A stretch of 64,000 nucleotides of DNA from JAOUGY01 sp963792365 (GCA_963792365.1 CAWBVW010000004.1:1-64000), one strand, 5' to 3'. Shown: positions 1 to 8,741, counted from the stretch's first letter. Numbers and translations: made by a program. The notes: a model not told the origin generated them from the sequence alone.

Positions 1-40
1 GTTCGGCCGAGACATCGTTTGCAGCGCTACGAGGTCAACG

Positions 41-75
41 GGCCGTCGGCCGTATGCGGTCGGCCCGCGGGCCGG
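41..75. repeat. Short GC-type heptad array
   Basis: Five consecutive 7-nt units (GGCCGTC, GGCCGTA, TGCGGTC, GGCCCGC, GGGCCGG) lie just downstream of nuoD. They belong to the same period-7 family seen more fully at 3113-3440 and 59677-59960. The rest of bases 1-117 shows no gene; nuoE would be expected further left, outside the window. Confidence 0.5.
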
Positions 76-117
76 ACGTTCCGATCACCCGCCAACGCAT
101 GCGCAACGGGCTCTTGG

Positions 118-1500
118 CTAGCGGTCTACGTCGCCCATCACCGGGTCGAGTGAAGCGATCGAGGCCACGGTGTCGGCCACCAAGGAGTCGGCCATCATGA
201 TCGGAAGCGCCTGGAGGTTGGTGAACGAAGGCGCCCGCGTGTGCATACGGTACGGCTTCCCGTCACCGGTCGACACCAGGTAGCACCCGAGCTCACCACG
301 AGGCGATTCCACCGCCACGTACGTTTCCCCGGCCGGGACCTTGAAACCTTCGGTGAAGATCTTGAAATGGTGGATGAGAGCTTCCATCGACTCGTCGATC
401 CGAGCGCGAGGAGGCGGGGTGATCTTCCGGTCGTCGATCCGGTAGTCACCCTTCGGCATCCGATCCATGGCCTGACGGACGATCTTGATGCTCTCGTGCA
501 TCTCGTCGACGCGCACCCGATACCGGTCGTAGACGTCGCCTCTCGTACCCACCGGCACTTCGAACTCATAGTTCTCGATCCCGGAATACGGGAAGGCCTT
601 GCGCAGGTCCCAGGCGACCCCGGCAGCCCGCAAGGTTGGTCCCGTGATCGCATAGGCGTTGGCCTCTTCGGCCGTGATCACACCAACCCCCTGCGTACGG
701 CGAAGCCAGATCGGGTTGTTTTGAAGAAGATCGTCGTACTCGCGGAGTCGACCAGGAAGGGTTTCGAGAATGTCGGTGACGTCTTGGCGCCATCCAGGTG
801 GCAGGTCGGCGGCGAGACCGCCCGGGCGGATGTAGTTGTGATTCATCCGCAGACCGGTGGTCTTCTCGAAGAACGCCAGGATCTGTTCCCGCTCTCGGAA
901 GCCGTAGAGCATCATCGAGAGTGCGCCGATGTCCATGCCGTTGGTGGCCAGCGCCACCAGGTGCGAGGAGATCCGGTTGAGCTCGGTCATGAGAATCCGA
1001 ATCGTCTGCGCCCGCTCAGGCACTTCTACATCGAGCAGCCTCTCGACGGCGAGAGAGAAGCACAGCTCGTTGTGAAGCGGTGCCAGGTAGTCCATCCGGG
1101 TGACGTTCGTCGGGCCCTGTAGGAACGTGAGTGTCTCCGCCGTCTTCTCCATGCCCGTGTGCAGGTAACCGATGATGGGCTTGGTTCGCCGGATGATCTC
1201 GCCGTCGAGCTCGAGTTGAAGTCGGAGAACACCGTGGGTCGACGGGTGCTGAGGCCCCATGTTGACGAGCATCCGCTCGTCCTCGACGACCACTTCCTCG
1301 TACATGTAGTCATCGGAGACCACCGTGCCCAGCTGCTCTTGCAGCCGGGACCCGGACTCCTCGAGTTGCATCTTCTGGGCGCCCTCGTCCGTGGAGTCGG
1401 TCTCCCATCCGATGCCCGCAGGCTCCTCCGTGCCGGCTACCCAAACGTCGACAGTCTTCGGATCTGGATCGAGTGTCTCGGTGGTTTCGTCGCTCATCAT
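118..1500 (-). CDS. nuoD: NADH-quinone oxidoreductase subunit D (NuoD)
   Basis: This 460-aa protein is the 49-kDa-type subunit of complex I, part of the quinone-reducing peripheral arm on the cytoplasmic face. The family hallmark NMGPQHPSTHGVLRL lies near residue 80 after an acidic N-terminal extension of about 75 residues, and the C-terminus ends in the conserved DPVMGDVDR. The start at 1500 is chosen because its ATG overlaps the nuoC stop (ATGA); a second ATG follows immediately. It is the last complete gene of nuoABCD here; nuoE onward would lie left of the window. Family assignment is certain; only the choice between the two adjacent ATGs is open. Confidence 0.97.
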   Translation of the reverse strand: MMSDETTETLDPDPKTVDVWVAGTEEPAGIGWETDSTDEGAQKMQLEESGSRLQEQLGTVVSDDYMYEEVVVEDERMLVNMGPQHPSTHGVLRLQLELDGEIIRRTKPIIGYLHTGMEKTAETLTFLQGPTNVTRMDYLAPLHNELCFSLAVERLLDVEVPERAQTIRILMTELNRISSHLVALATNGMDIGALSMMLYGFREREQILAFFEKTTGLRMNHNYIRPGGLAADLPPGWRQDVTDILETLPGRLREYDDLLQNNPIWLRRTQGVGVITAEEANAYAITGPTLRAAGVAWDLRKAFPYSGIENYEFEVPVGTRGDVYDRYRVRVDEMHESIKIVRQAMDRMPKGDYRIDDRKITPPPRARIDESMEALIHHFKIFTEGFKVPAGETYVAVESPRGELGCYLVSTGDGKPYRMHTRAPSFTNLQALPIMMADSLVADTVASIASLDPVMGDVDR

Positions 1501-2171
1501 GTGACCTTGTGGGATCCCTTGAACTGTACGGGAACTGCGCCGACACCGAAGTCCTTGCGGAGGGGATGACCCTCCCAGTCGTCCGGCATCAGGATGCGCG
1601 TCAGATCGGGATGGCCGTCGAACTCGATGCCGAACATGTCGTACACCTCGCGTTCTGCGAAGTTGGCACCAGGCCACACAGGCACAACGGAGCTCACCTT
1701 GGGTTCGTCGGCGGGTACCGGGACGATGATTCGCAGCCGACATCGATGTTGCAATGAAAGAATGTTGGTGACGACATCGAACCTGACGCGACGGGAGCGG
1801 TACCAGTCCACCGCAGTCACATCGCTGCACACCTCGAAGCCGGCGGCCTTGGCCGCCCCGGCGAAGGAGAGGTAGGAGTCGCGCTCAATCGTCACGACAT
1901 CTTGCCCGTGTGAAACCGACCAGACGGCCTCGTCGAATTCGCCCGCCAGCGCCGCGAGCACCTCGTGTTCGGGCCGATCGACCGGAGGGGAAGGAACGTC
2001 CTCGGCGGCGCCTTCGGCTGCGAACGGATCGACCTCCTCGACGGGGTGGTTCTTCGGAGCTTCCGTGGCTGCGGCGGTCGTCGCGTCGGTGGCGGCGACC
2101 GTGTCGTCGCCGTCGGTCACACCCTCGGGCGCGGCGCCGCCGGTCGTCTCTTCACCGGCCACGATGCTCAC
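1497..2171 (-). CDS. nuoC: NADH-quinone oxidoreductase subunit C (NuoC)
   Basis: This is the 30-kDa-type subunit of complex I, about 224 aa. The core is recognisable by YDMFGIEFDGHPDL followed by RILMPDDWEGHPLRKDF near the C-terminus. The first 70 or so residues are an Ala/Thr/Glu-rich low-complexity extension with no clear counterpart in compact NuoC proteins. No ATG is available near the nuoB stop; GTG at 2171 is taken as start, with TTG at 2174 as the alternative. It overlaps nuoD by four bases, as expected for translational coupling of partners that assemble together. Confidence 0.95.
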   Translation of the reverse strand: MSIVAGEETTGGAAPEGVTDGDDTVAATDATTAAATEAPKNHPVEEVDPFAAEGAAEDVPSPPVDRPEHEVLAALAGEFDEAVWSVSHGQDVVTIERDSYLSFAGAAKAAGFEVCSDVTAVDWYRSRRVRFDVVTNILSLQHRCRLRIIVPVPADEPKVSSVVPVWPGANFAEREVYDMFGIEFDGHPDLTRILMPDDWEGHPLRKDFGVGAVPVQFKGSHKVT

Positions 2172-2186
2172 CAAAGTCGAGATGGC

Positions 2187-2657
2187 TCATCGGGCGATCT
2201 CCCCGGTCGTGATCTTGTCGTGAAGGGTGAGAATGCCGTGCATCAGGCTCTGCGGGCCGGGCGGACACCCAGGGACATAGATGTCCACCGGAACGACTTG
2301 GTCCACACCCTGAACCAGGGCGTAGTTGTTGAACATGCCACCCGAAGAGGCGCAAGCACCCATCGAGATGACCCACTTCGGGTCTGGCATCTGGTCGTAG
2401 ACCTGCCTCAGAACGGGAGCCATCTTCTGGCTCACCCGACCGGCGACGATCATGAGATCGGCCTGGCGGGGCGAGGCCCGGAACACCTCCATGCCGAAAC
2501 GCGCAAGGTCGTAGTGGGCGGTGCCGGTGGCCATCATCTCGATGGCACAACACGCCAGCCCGAAGGTGGCAGGGAACATCGAATTCGTCGCCGCCCAGCG
2601 CGCCGCCTTCTCGATCGTGGTCGTCAACAGGTTGGGAGGCCCCGACGCCTTCGCCAT
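2187..2657 (-). CDS. nuoB: NADH-quinone oxidoreductase subunit B (NuoB)
   Basis: This 156-aa subunit carries the terminal N2 [4Fe-4S] cluster of complex I. The ligands are visible: the CC pair in FGLACCAIEMM, the Cys in MGACASSGG and the Cys in VPGCPPGP. The ATG at 2657 overlaps the nuoA stop (ATGA). The length is typical for the short bacterial NuoB form. It sits between nuoA and nuoC in the canonical order. Confidence 0.97.
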   Translation of the reverse strand: MAKASGPPNLLTTTIEKAARWAATNSMFPATFGLACCAIEMMATGTAHYDLARFGMEVFRASPRQADLMIVAGRVSQKMAPVLRQVYDQMPDPKWVISMGACASSGGMFNNYALVQGVDQVVPVDIYVPGCPPGPQSLMHGILTLHDKITTGEIAR

Positions 2658-3064
2658 CAGGCGGCCTCGTGTTCCGCCGTTGGTGAGTACCGGGCGCGTC
2701 GTGACACGTTCCAGTCCAGCGCCCCGCGCTTCCAAACGTACAGGAGCGTCTCCAGGACGAAGAAGGTGAAGATGCCCACCGCGGCCACGCCGTACCAGCC
2801 GAGGTCGTTGAACCTTGATGCCCACGCGAACAGGAAGATGATCTCCACGTCGAAGATCACGAAGAGCATGGCCACGAGGTAGAACTTCACCGGGAACCGC
2901 TGCGACGGTTCCGACTCGGGAAGGATGCCGCACTCGTAGGGGGCGACCTTCTCCGGAGTCGGGTTGAACGGCATCACGAAGCGCGACACCACCAGCGACA
3001 CCACCACGAACCCGGCGGCCAGAACCATCATGACCACGATCGGGAAATAGTCGGCGAGTTCCAT
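2657..3064 (-). CDS. nuoA: NADH-quinone oxidoreductase subunit A (NuoA)
   Basis: This 135-aa membrane subunit of complex I has three predicted helices and the conserved loop YECGILPESEPSQRF between helices 1 and 2, followed by FYLVAMLFVIFDVEIIFLF, which is diagnostic of NuoA. ATG at 3064 is chosen; a TTG at 3073 in frame is possible. It is the promoter-proximal gene of the nuo operon, and the 447-bp upstream gap consists mostly of heptad repeats, so the promoter must lie within or just before them. Confidence 0.96.
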   Translation of the reverse strand: MELADYFPIVVMMVLAAGFVVVSLVVSRFVMPFNPTPEKVAPYECGILPESEPSQRFPVKFYLVAMLFVIFDVEIIFLFAWASRFNDLGWYGVAAVGIFTFFVLETLLYVWKRGALDWNVSRRARYSPTAEHEAA

Positions 3065-3112
3065 CGCCCGCAAGGATAGAGATCAAGGCGGGATGACGGA
3101 AACCCACCCACG

Positions 3113-3440
3113 ATCCACGTACTACTCAGAACGCCGCACGTGGAACGTGTGTCGGTTGTCGGCCCGGGGCCCACAGCACGTACTACGTCGAACGTAGAAC
3201 GCGGTGTCGGTTGTGGGCTGGCCGACAGCCCACGGCCGACTGCCGACTCCCCTGATCCTTAGCGTGCAGGCCGTTGGCTGTCGGCTGTCGGCCCGGGGAA
3301 ACATCACGTCGTACGCAATACGTAGAACGTAGAACGTAAAACGTGTGTCCGTTGCGTGCGACGGGCTGTCGGCTGTCGGCTGTTGGCCAGGGGGGCAACA
3401 CCACGTGGTACACCACGTAGAACGTGCGTCGGTGTTGTGG
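3113..3440. repeat. Composite heptad-repeat array, copy 1
   Basis: Nearly the whole gap between nuoA and the LiaF-like gene can be parsed into 7-nt units. Two word classes alternate: ACGT-type (ACGTACT, ACGTCGA, ACGTAGA twice in a row, ACGTAAA) and GC-type (GGCTGTC repeated, GGCCGAC, TGCCGAC). The phase often continues across the class boundary, for example for 11 units from 3179. The region lacks coding features; frames through it give repetitive FYVLR and PTADS peptides, which is a by-product of the 7-nt period. Confidence 0.8.
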
Positions 3441-3511
3441 CCATCTTGCTCTGGCGGCCCCTGGACGCCTGGTCCACGATTGACGCCAGAGGCATTCAAA
3501 GGAGGTGCATC

Positions 3512-4168
3512 GTGAATTTGTCCAGACTGTTCTGGGGAGGATTGCTCATCGTTGGGGGCGTGGTGTTCTTGGGCGACGCTCTGAACGTGTGGGATGGAGG
3601 CGAGCTCGCATCGCAGTGGTGGCCACTGGTGATCATCGCTGCTGCCGGGCTCAGTCTGCTCTCCCGTCCGCGGCGTTACCTGGGGCCGGCAGTCGTGGCA
3701 ACCATCGGTGTGATCTTGTTGATCGACCGGCTCGATCTCGTCGACGTGGACGCGGGCGTGATATGGGCGGTCATCCTCATCGCTGCCGGGGCGATCATGG
3801 TCTTGAGGAAGCCCGGCAGTTCGATGGCAGGCGACGAAGCGCGCGTGTCGGCGTTCACGGCTTTCGGGGGCACCGAGATCGCCAGTCACTCCGACCACTT
3901 CGAAGGGGGAAACATCGGTGCGGTCTTCGGAGGTGCCGAACTCGACCTTCGAGACGCCCGTCTCGCTCCCGGTGCTGCCCTGGAGGTCTTCACCGCCTTC
4001 GGCGGTACGGAGATCAAGGTGCCAGAAGGATGGAAGGTGATCACCCACGGGCTCCCCCTGTTCGGCGGCTTCGAGAACGTCACGACCCGCGAGACGCTCC
4101 CGCCCGACGCTCCAACGCTCGACGTTGCAGCAACCGTGCTCTTCGGAGGCCTGGAGGTGAAGCACTGA
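3512..4168 (+). CDS. LiaF-like membrane protein
   Basis: This 218-aa protein has four closely spaced hydrophobic helices (about residues 6-22, 36-50, 57-72, 81-98), typical of the LiaI/LiaF transmembrane region, and then a soluble beta-rich part with repeated FTAFGGTEI and LFGG motifs. These match the C-terminal LiaF/DUF2154 fold (cell-wall-active antibiotic response proteins). In Firmicutes LiaF restrains an envelope-stress two-component system; no kinase or regulator pair lies beside it here, so the role is open. Start is GTG at 3512 because a near-perfect AAAGGAGG Shine-Dalgarno sits just before it. The gene is enclosed by two heptad arrays of opposite orientation. Confidence 0.85.
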   Translation: MNLSRLFWGGLLIVGGVVFLGDALNVWDGGELASQWWPLVIIAAAGLSLLSRPRRYLGPAVVATIGVILLIDRLDLVDVDAGVIWAVILIAAGAIMVLRKPGSSMAGDEARVSAFTAFGGTEIASHSDHFEGGNIGAVFGGAELDLRDARLAPGAALEVFTAFGGTEIKVPEGWKVITHGLPLFGGFENVTTRETLPPDAPTLDVAATVLFGGLEVKH

Positions 4169-4177
4169 CCGGTCCGA

Positions 4178-4572
4178 TCCACGTTTGACGTTCTACGTAT
4201 TGCGTAAAACGTGGTCCGGACACCCCGGGCCAACAGCCGACAGCCCTTCGCACGCCACGGACATCATGGAGGTCGGCAGTGGGCCGTCTGCCGCCCGCAC
4301 CGGACATACGTTCTACGTAATACGTAATTCGTGGTGTGGCCCCCCGGCCAACAGCCGACAGTCAACGGCCAGTCGCACGCAACCAACCCACGTTCCACGT
4401 TCTACGTATACATATCGCGACTCCCGGAGTCGGCCGTCTGCCGTCGGCCAGCCCGCACCCGACATACATTCTACGTAATACGTCCTGCGGACTCCCGGAG
4501 TCGGCAGTGGGCCGTTTGCCGTCGGCCAGCCCGCAACCGAACACCTTCTACGGTCGACGTTCTTCGTAATAC
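4178..4572. repeat. Composite heptad-repeat array, copy 2 (inverted relative to copy 1)
   Basis: This gap between convergent genes is built from the reverse complements of the words in the array at 3113-3440: ACGTTCT, ACGTAAT, GCCGACAGCC and GTCGGCAGTGGGC. At least four ACGT-type blocks (near 4180-4215, 4300-4335, 4398-4425, 4465-4490) alternate with GC-type blocks. No gene is supported inside it. Confidence 0.8.
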
Positions 4573-4601
4573 GTGACCTGTGCCGAGATCGGCGATCGAG
4601 C

Positions 4602-5837
4602 TCAGGAAGTGGGGAGCGGTCTCACCATGGTTGCGAGTGCGTTGTACGCCTGTTCGCCGATGCCCTTCTCGTCGTCGTCGAGGAGGTTGGACATGACCTT
4701 GAGCGTCCATTCCATCAGGGGGCGATTCCGCAGTCCAACATGGGCCAATGAGCGCATGACGGGAGGGTTGCCGATCAGCTTCACGAAGATGCGGGCCATC
4801 TTGTAGTAGAGACCGAACTCGTCCTCGAGATATTGCGGATACCGGCCAATGATGCTGAGGTCACCGGCGCCCAGGGCGTCGCTCACGATCCCAGAGGCGA
4901 TCCGACCTGTCTCGTACGCGTAGGAGATCCCTTCGCCGTTCCACGGGTTGATCGCACCGGCGGCATCGCCAACGGTGATCCAGTTCGGTCCGACCAGTGG
5001 CCCCTTGCTGAACGACATGGTCAGCTTCCCGCCCTGGGGGTCGCTGAGCTTCGACTCGGCGTTGAGGCCCCAGTAGTCCGGTGCGGTGTCGACGTAGTCG
5101 TTCATCATCGCGGTGGTGTTGACGTGCTTCCACCGCTTGAACGTCGACAGAAGCCCGACCCCCACGTTCACGGTTCCATCTCCGAGTGGAAAGATCCATC
5201 CGTACCCAGGCATCGACGCACCTGACGCATCACGGATGTCCAGCTGGCTTTCGAGAAAGGGGTCGGCCGAACGAGGACTCGAGTAGTACCCGCGGGCGGC
5301 GAGCCCCATGGGGTAGTCCTTGCGCCGGGAGCTCCCGAGCTCCCGGCCGAATCGGTTCAACGAGCCGTCGGCAATCACCACGACCCTCGGTTCGAGCACC
5401 TCGGTCTCGCCACCATGGTGGAGCTCGACACCCGAGACCCAGCCATTGGTGACCAACGGACGTGCTTCCGTCTTCTGGCGGATGACGACACCCTGCTTTT
5501 CGGAGAGGGCGGCAACCTGTTGGTCGAGATCCCTGCGCCGGATGACTCCGCCCCAGTCCGGAAAGCGGGAGTGCTGCGGCCATTCGAGCTCGAGCATCAG
5601 ATCGTCGCCGGCGTACGACCGCAGACCGGTGATCTTGTGAAACTCGGGTACGGCGAAGTCGAAGCCCATGTCGAGGAGCTGCTTGATCGCCCTGGGTGTG
5701 AGACCGTCGCCGCAGGTCTTGTCGCGGGGGTATTCCTTCTTCTCGACCATCACGACGGAATGCCCATCCTTGGCGAGCCAATGAGCTGCGGAAGCACCGG
5801 CGGGTCCACCGCCTACGACAACGACGTCAGGATTCAT
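4602..5837 (-). CDS. Geranylgeranyl reductase family FAD-dependent oxidoreductase (MenJ-like)
   Basis: This 411-aa flavoprotein belongs to the geranylgeranyl reductase/MenJ family that saturates isoprenoid chains, for example one double bond of the menaquinone tail in actinobacteria. It starts with the dinucleotide-binding motif VVVGGGPAGASAAHWLA, followed by KTCGDGLTPRA (the conserved Cys-Gly-Asp near residue 42) and GDAAGAINPWNGEGISYA, the second FAD motif. A homologue lies directly beside nuo in Streptomyces, as here, which suggests supply of tailored menaquinone to complex I. Which isoprenoid it reduces cannot be read from sequence. A TAGACT -10 box 6 nt before the ATG suggests a leaderless mRNA. 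Confidence 0.88.
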   Translation of the reverse strand: MNPDVVVVGGGPAGASAAHWLAKDGHSVVMVEKKEYPRDKTCGDGLTPRAIKQLLDMGFDFAVPEFHKITGLRSYAGDDLMLELEWPQHSRFPDWGGVIRRRDLDQQVAALSEKQGVVIRQKTEARPLVTNGWVSGVELHHGGETEVLEPRVVVIADGSLNRFGRELGSSRRKDYPMGLAARGYYSSPRSADPFLESQLDIRDASGASMPGYGWIFPLGDGTVNVGVGLLSTFKRWKHVNTTAMMNDYVDTAPDYWGLNAESKLSDPQGGKLTMSFSKGPLVGPNWITVGDAAGAINPWNGEGISYAYETGRIASGIVSDALGAGDLSIIGRYPQYLEDEFGLYYKMARIFVKLIGNPPVMRSLAHVGLRNRPLMEWTLKVMSNLLDDDEKGIGEQAYNALATMVRPLPTS

Positions 5838-5843
5838 GCGGCG

Positions 5844-5849
5844 AGTCTA
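5844..5849 (-). promoter_or_regulatory. -10 box of the MenJ-like gene
   Basis: TAGACT ends 6 nt upstream of the ATG at 5837, leaving no room for a Shine-Dalgarno. This is the leaderless layout that recurs throughout the window. Confidence 0.5.
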
Positions 5850-5913
5850 TGGGGCTTTCGAACAGAGGGTGAATCCACCGTGGCCCGGTTTTGGCGGGCA
5901 GGGCGGGCATCTC

Positions 5914-5919
5914 TAACGT
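5914..5919 (+). promoter_or_regulatory. -10 box of rex
   Basis: TAACGT ends 8 nt before the GTG start of rex at 5928. It faces the MenJ-like gene promoter at 5844-5849, giving a 90-bp divergent promoter region. Confidence 0.45.
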
Positions 5920-5927
5920 CGATCCTC

Positions 5928-6551
5928 GTGAGCCGACCGCTGCCAGCCGCCTCTGTCGCCCGACTGCCCCGCTACCTCCGATACCTGGAGAGCGTTGGCT
6001 CGATGCACGACACTGTGTCGTCAGATGACATCGCGGAAGGCTCGGGTGTGAGCGCCGTCCAGGTTCGCAAGGATCTCTCGTTTCTGGGCGCCTCGGGAAC
6101 CCGTGGCGTTGGATATGACGTCTCTGCCCTCGCCGAACAGTTGGCAAAGGCACTGGGGCTGGTGTGCCAGATCGGCGTGGCGATCGTGGGCGCCGGGAAC
6201 CTCGGCTCGGCGCTGGCCAACTATCAGGGTTTCGAATCCCGCGGATTTGCGATGATGGCGATCTACGACGTGGATCGAAAGACCGTCGGCAAGCAAGTCG
6301 GGGGCATGCACATTCGTCACCTCGACGCCCTCGTCGAGGACGTCGCAGATATGGAGATCCTGATCGGCATGATCGCCACACCCGCATCTGCTGCTCAGCC
6401 CGTGGCAGACCTCATGGTCGAGGCCGGCATTCGCTCCATCCTCAACTTCGCTCCGACCGAGCTCCACGTGCCGGCCGGGGTCACCGTGCGACGGGTCGAC
6501 CTCGCAACCGAGCTCCAGATCCTGTCGTACCACCTGGCCAACAGAGGCTGA
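5928..6551 (+). CDS. rex: Redox-sensing transcriptional repressor Rex
   Basis: This 207-aa protein is a Rex repressor, which senses the NADH/NAD+ ratio and in actinobacteria controls respiratory genes. The N-terminal winged helix contains the recognition region ISAVQVRKDLS-like GVSAVQVRKDLSFLG (about residues 40-55) and the C-terminal Rossmann fold contains VAIVGAGNLGSAL for NADH binding. The GTG at 5928 is chosen because the conserved fold begins at once and no ATG lies upstream in suitable position. Its place between nuo/MenJ and the bc operon fits a role in tuning electron transport; I did not find a convincing Rex operator in the flanks. Confidence 0.93.
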   Translation: MSRPLPAASVARLPRYLRYLESVGSMHDTVSSDDIAEGSGVSAVQVRKDLSFLGASGTRGVGYDVSALAEQLAKALGLVCQIGVAIVGAGNLGSALANYQGFESRGFAMMAIYDVDRKTVGKQVGGMHIRHLDALVEDVADMEILIGMIATPASAAQPVADLMVEAGIRSILNFAPTELHVPAGVTVRRVDLATELQILSYHLANRG

Positions 6552-6656
6552 GGCGCGGCTTCGCCGTCCCCAATCCCCAGTCACCGGCGGCACAGCCGCA
6601 GCTCGAGACGGACGAGCAAAGCGAGCCCCCTCGGGACGCCAGGGCCAAATCCCCGG

Positions 6657-7019
6657 CTAGAGCTCCGCTCGTTCCTGGGTCATCTCGTACTGATGCAGGG
6701 CCACCAGGAACATGGCGAACAGAATCGCCGAGATTCCGAGGAACGTGAGGGGGATGATTCTGATCTCGAAGTTGTTGAGACCTTCGATCCCCCCCGATGG
6801 CTGTGGCCCTCGGGGGGCGTAGAGCACGAACAGCAAAGAGCCGATCGTGCCCCAGGCGAACACGCCGGCGCCGGTCACAAGGAACCCGAGTCTCTTGCCC
6901 AGGTTGGTGTAGTTGAGCAGGTAGATGGTGCCGTAGAACACCAGCACCGAGATCAGGAACAGTGCGATTCCAGTGGCGAAGATGTTCGCCGAGAAGATCG
7001 TGCGGAACACTTCACGCAT
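6657..7019 (-). CDS. Membrane protein of the bc-complex operon, unknown
   Basis: This 120-aa protein has three likely transmembrane helices (about residues 12-33, 43-66, 86-108) and a short charged C-terminus. I do not recognise the family. It is the last gene of the seven-gene bc operon and its ATG overlaps the stop of the cytochrome c gene (ATGA), so it is probably translated with it and may be an accessory subunit or assembly factor of the complex. No haem or metal-binding motif is present. Confidence 0.8.
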   Translation of the reverse strand: MREVFRTIFSANIFATGIALFLISVLVFYGTIYLLNYTNLGKRLGFLVTGAGVFAWGTIGSLLFVLYAPRGPQPSGGIEGLNNFEIRIIPLTFLGISAILFAMFLVALHQYEMTQERAEL

Positions 7020-8740
7020 CAGGAATCACCCTTTCCCATGAGGTTTCCTTCCCGGAGCCAGTGGGCGAGATCGAGAAGATCCTCCTCCGAGAGAACCTCG
7101 CCGAACCCGGGCATCCGGCCGCTGCCCATGCCGTTCACGCCGTACGGTTGGTTCGGCACCGCACCCACGATGAGGAAGTCCTTGAGGTCCTCGTCGCTGA
7201 GGAACTGCACCGCCGGACGTCCTTCGAAGATCGCCGGTCCGAAACCTCCCGAGCCCGCCTCCTGTGCGAACGCCGGGCCGGCGGAATAGCCAGAGGTGTG
7301 ACACCGGGCACAGTAGGCCTCGAACACGCCCACGACCCGGGTGGCACGTTCCACGTCTCCGTCGAACGCATGAGCAGCCACACCCTCGAAATCGAACGAC
7401 CACGCCTCTTCAGCGAGCGCCTGTTCGAGGAAGCTGAGCGACTCGTTGGCATCGGCGAGGAGCGTGTCTCGATTGGTGGCGTTCAAGCGGACGTTGGTGT
7501 ACAGCGTGTTCAGCTCGGTGAGCGCAGTCGCCGCCGTCTCGGAGTCGACGACACCGCTGACCGATTCCGGGTTTGCGGGGTCCAGGTTGGTAGGTGCGTA
7601 GTCGTTGGTGATCGCTCCGATCGCCAACGTCACCTGGCCGGGAATCTGCGTCTCTGCCGTGTCGGTGAGACCGTCTCCATCGGTATCGGTCGTGTCTTCG
7701 CCACCTCCGTCGGTGATCAGCGCCTCGATGGCGTCGGCGTAGGTCTGAAGGACCGGCGCCCGACCGGTGTCCGCCAGGTCTCGATACGTGTCGACGATCG
7801 CCTGGGCGACTTCGAGATCCGGGGTGCCATTGGTCGCCGGGTTGTCTGCTGCCAAGGTCACTGGCTCGACTCCCGGAAGCAACAGAGCCTGACGCGTCTC
7901 CGTGGTGAGCTGATTGAGCTCGGTTTCCTTTGCATCGGCAACGCCGTCGCCATCGGTGTCGATGCCTTCGCCGAGCGTGTCGCCCAACGTCCCGGCCCGA
8001 TCCAGGATGTCGGCCATGATCGGCTCGAGCTCGGAGGCTCGCTCGATGTTGGCGATCCGCTGGCGCTGCTGGAGGATCTGGTCCTCGACGGAGGCCTGCG
8101 CCGTTCCGAGCTGGCTGACGGCGGTGGAGATCTTGGTTTCCACCTGTCCGACCGCCTCGTCCTGGGAGATCGAGAACTGATCCGACTCGAGGTAGTCGAG
8201 GAGCTCTTCGATCTGCTGTTCGTTCATCGGACCGCCACCGTCGAGACCCCACGCCGGCATCGGGCTGTTCTGACGCCCGTACACCAGCCAATACCTGACT
8301 TCATCACGCTCGTACCGGTAGAACACATCGTTGATCGAAGGAGCAGCCCAGCTGACCGTCACCCCGGATCGCTTCTCCACATAGCTCGCAGCACCACCAC
8401 CACCGTCCGCACCGTGACAGCTGGCGCACAGATATTCCTCGAAGTGGGCGAGCCCGCGAGCCACCGATTCCTCAGCATACGCCTCGACGAACGAATCTTG
8501 TCGAGCGGGTTCCCCGAGGTAGTACAAGGGAATCCCGACTGCGAGAAACGCCGACAACAGGACGGCCGCCTGCTGTGCGCGCTCCAGCCGCTTGGTCTCC
8601 ATCACCTCGTCGGTCTCTCCCGGCGCCAGGTTGGCTGGCACCTCTTCGGAGCCTCTCGACCGGAGGGCAGAGACACCGAGCACCGCCATCCAGACGATGA
8701 CACCGATGACGACGATGGTGATGATCACGGTCGAGTCCAC
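7019..8740 (-). CDS. Di-haem cytochrome c of the bc complex with calcium-loop insert
   Basis: This 573-aa protein is the cytochrome c subunit expected to take electrons from the Rieske protein. It has two membrane segments near the N-terminus (about residues 4-24 and 57-75) and two haem c sites, CASCH at 105-109 and CARCH at 477-481. Between them is an insertion of roughly 270 residues with two DTDGDG loops (261-266 and 352-357), each followed by an E-T motif, as in thrombospondin type 3 calcium repeats, embedded in helical sequence. Typical actinobacterial QcrC has no such insert. GTG at 8740 is chosen because it lies one base after the Rieske stop; an upstream extension would overlap that gene. 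Confidence 0.88.
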   Translation of the reverse strand: MDSTVIITIVVIGVIVWMAVLGVSALRSRGSEEVPANLAPGETDEVMETKRLERAQQAAVLLSAFLAVGIPLYYLGEPARQDSFVEAYAEESVARGLAHFEEYLCASCHGADGGGGAASYVEKRSGVTVSWAAPSINDVFYRYERDEVRYWLVYGRQNSPMPAWGLDGGGPMNEQQIEELLDYLESDQFSISQDEAVGQVETKISTAVSQLGTAQASVEDQILQQRQRIANIERASELEPIMADILDRAGTLGDTLGEGIDTDGDGVADAKETELNQLTTETRQALLLPGVEPVTLAADNPATNGTPDLEVAQAIVDTYRDLADTGRAPVLQTYADAIEALITDGGGEDTTDTDGDGLTDTAETQIPGQVTLAIGAITNDYAPTNLDPANPESVSGVVDSETAATALTELNTLYTNVRLNATNRDTLLADANESLSFLEQALAEEAWSFDFEGVAAHAFDGDVERATRVVGVFEAYCARCHTSGYSAGPAFAQEAGSGGFGPAIFEGRPAVQFLSDEDLKDFLIVGAVPNQPYGVNGMGSGRMPGFGEVLSEEDLLDLAHWLREGNLMGKGDS

Positions 8741-8741
8741 G

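Noticed and set aside
3113..4572. Insertion sequence or transposon around the LiaF-like gene
   Set aside because: The flanking arrays are inverted in word content but are not exact terminal repeats, and there is no transposase or target-site duplication.
3122..4576. Several reading frames in both strands rich in FYVLR and PTADS peptides
   Set aside because: They run through the heptad arrays; a 7-nt period makes each frame a 7-residue repeat by necessity. No start signal or conserved domain supports them.
5850..5927. Rex operator in the rex promoter
   Set aside because: The nearest match (TTCGAACAGAGGGTGAA) departs from the TGTGAAC-type palindrome in both halves.
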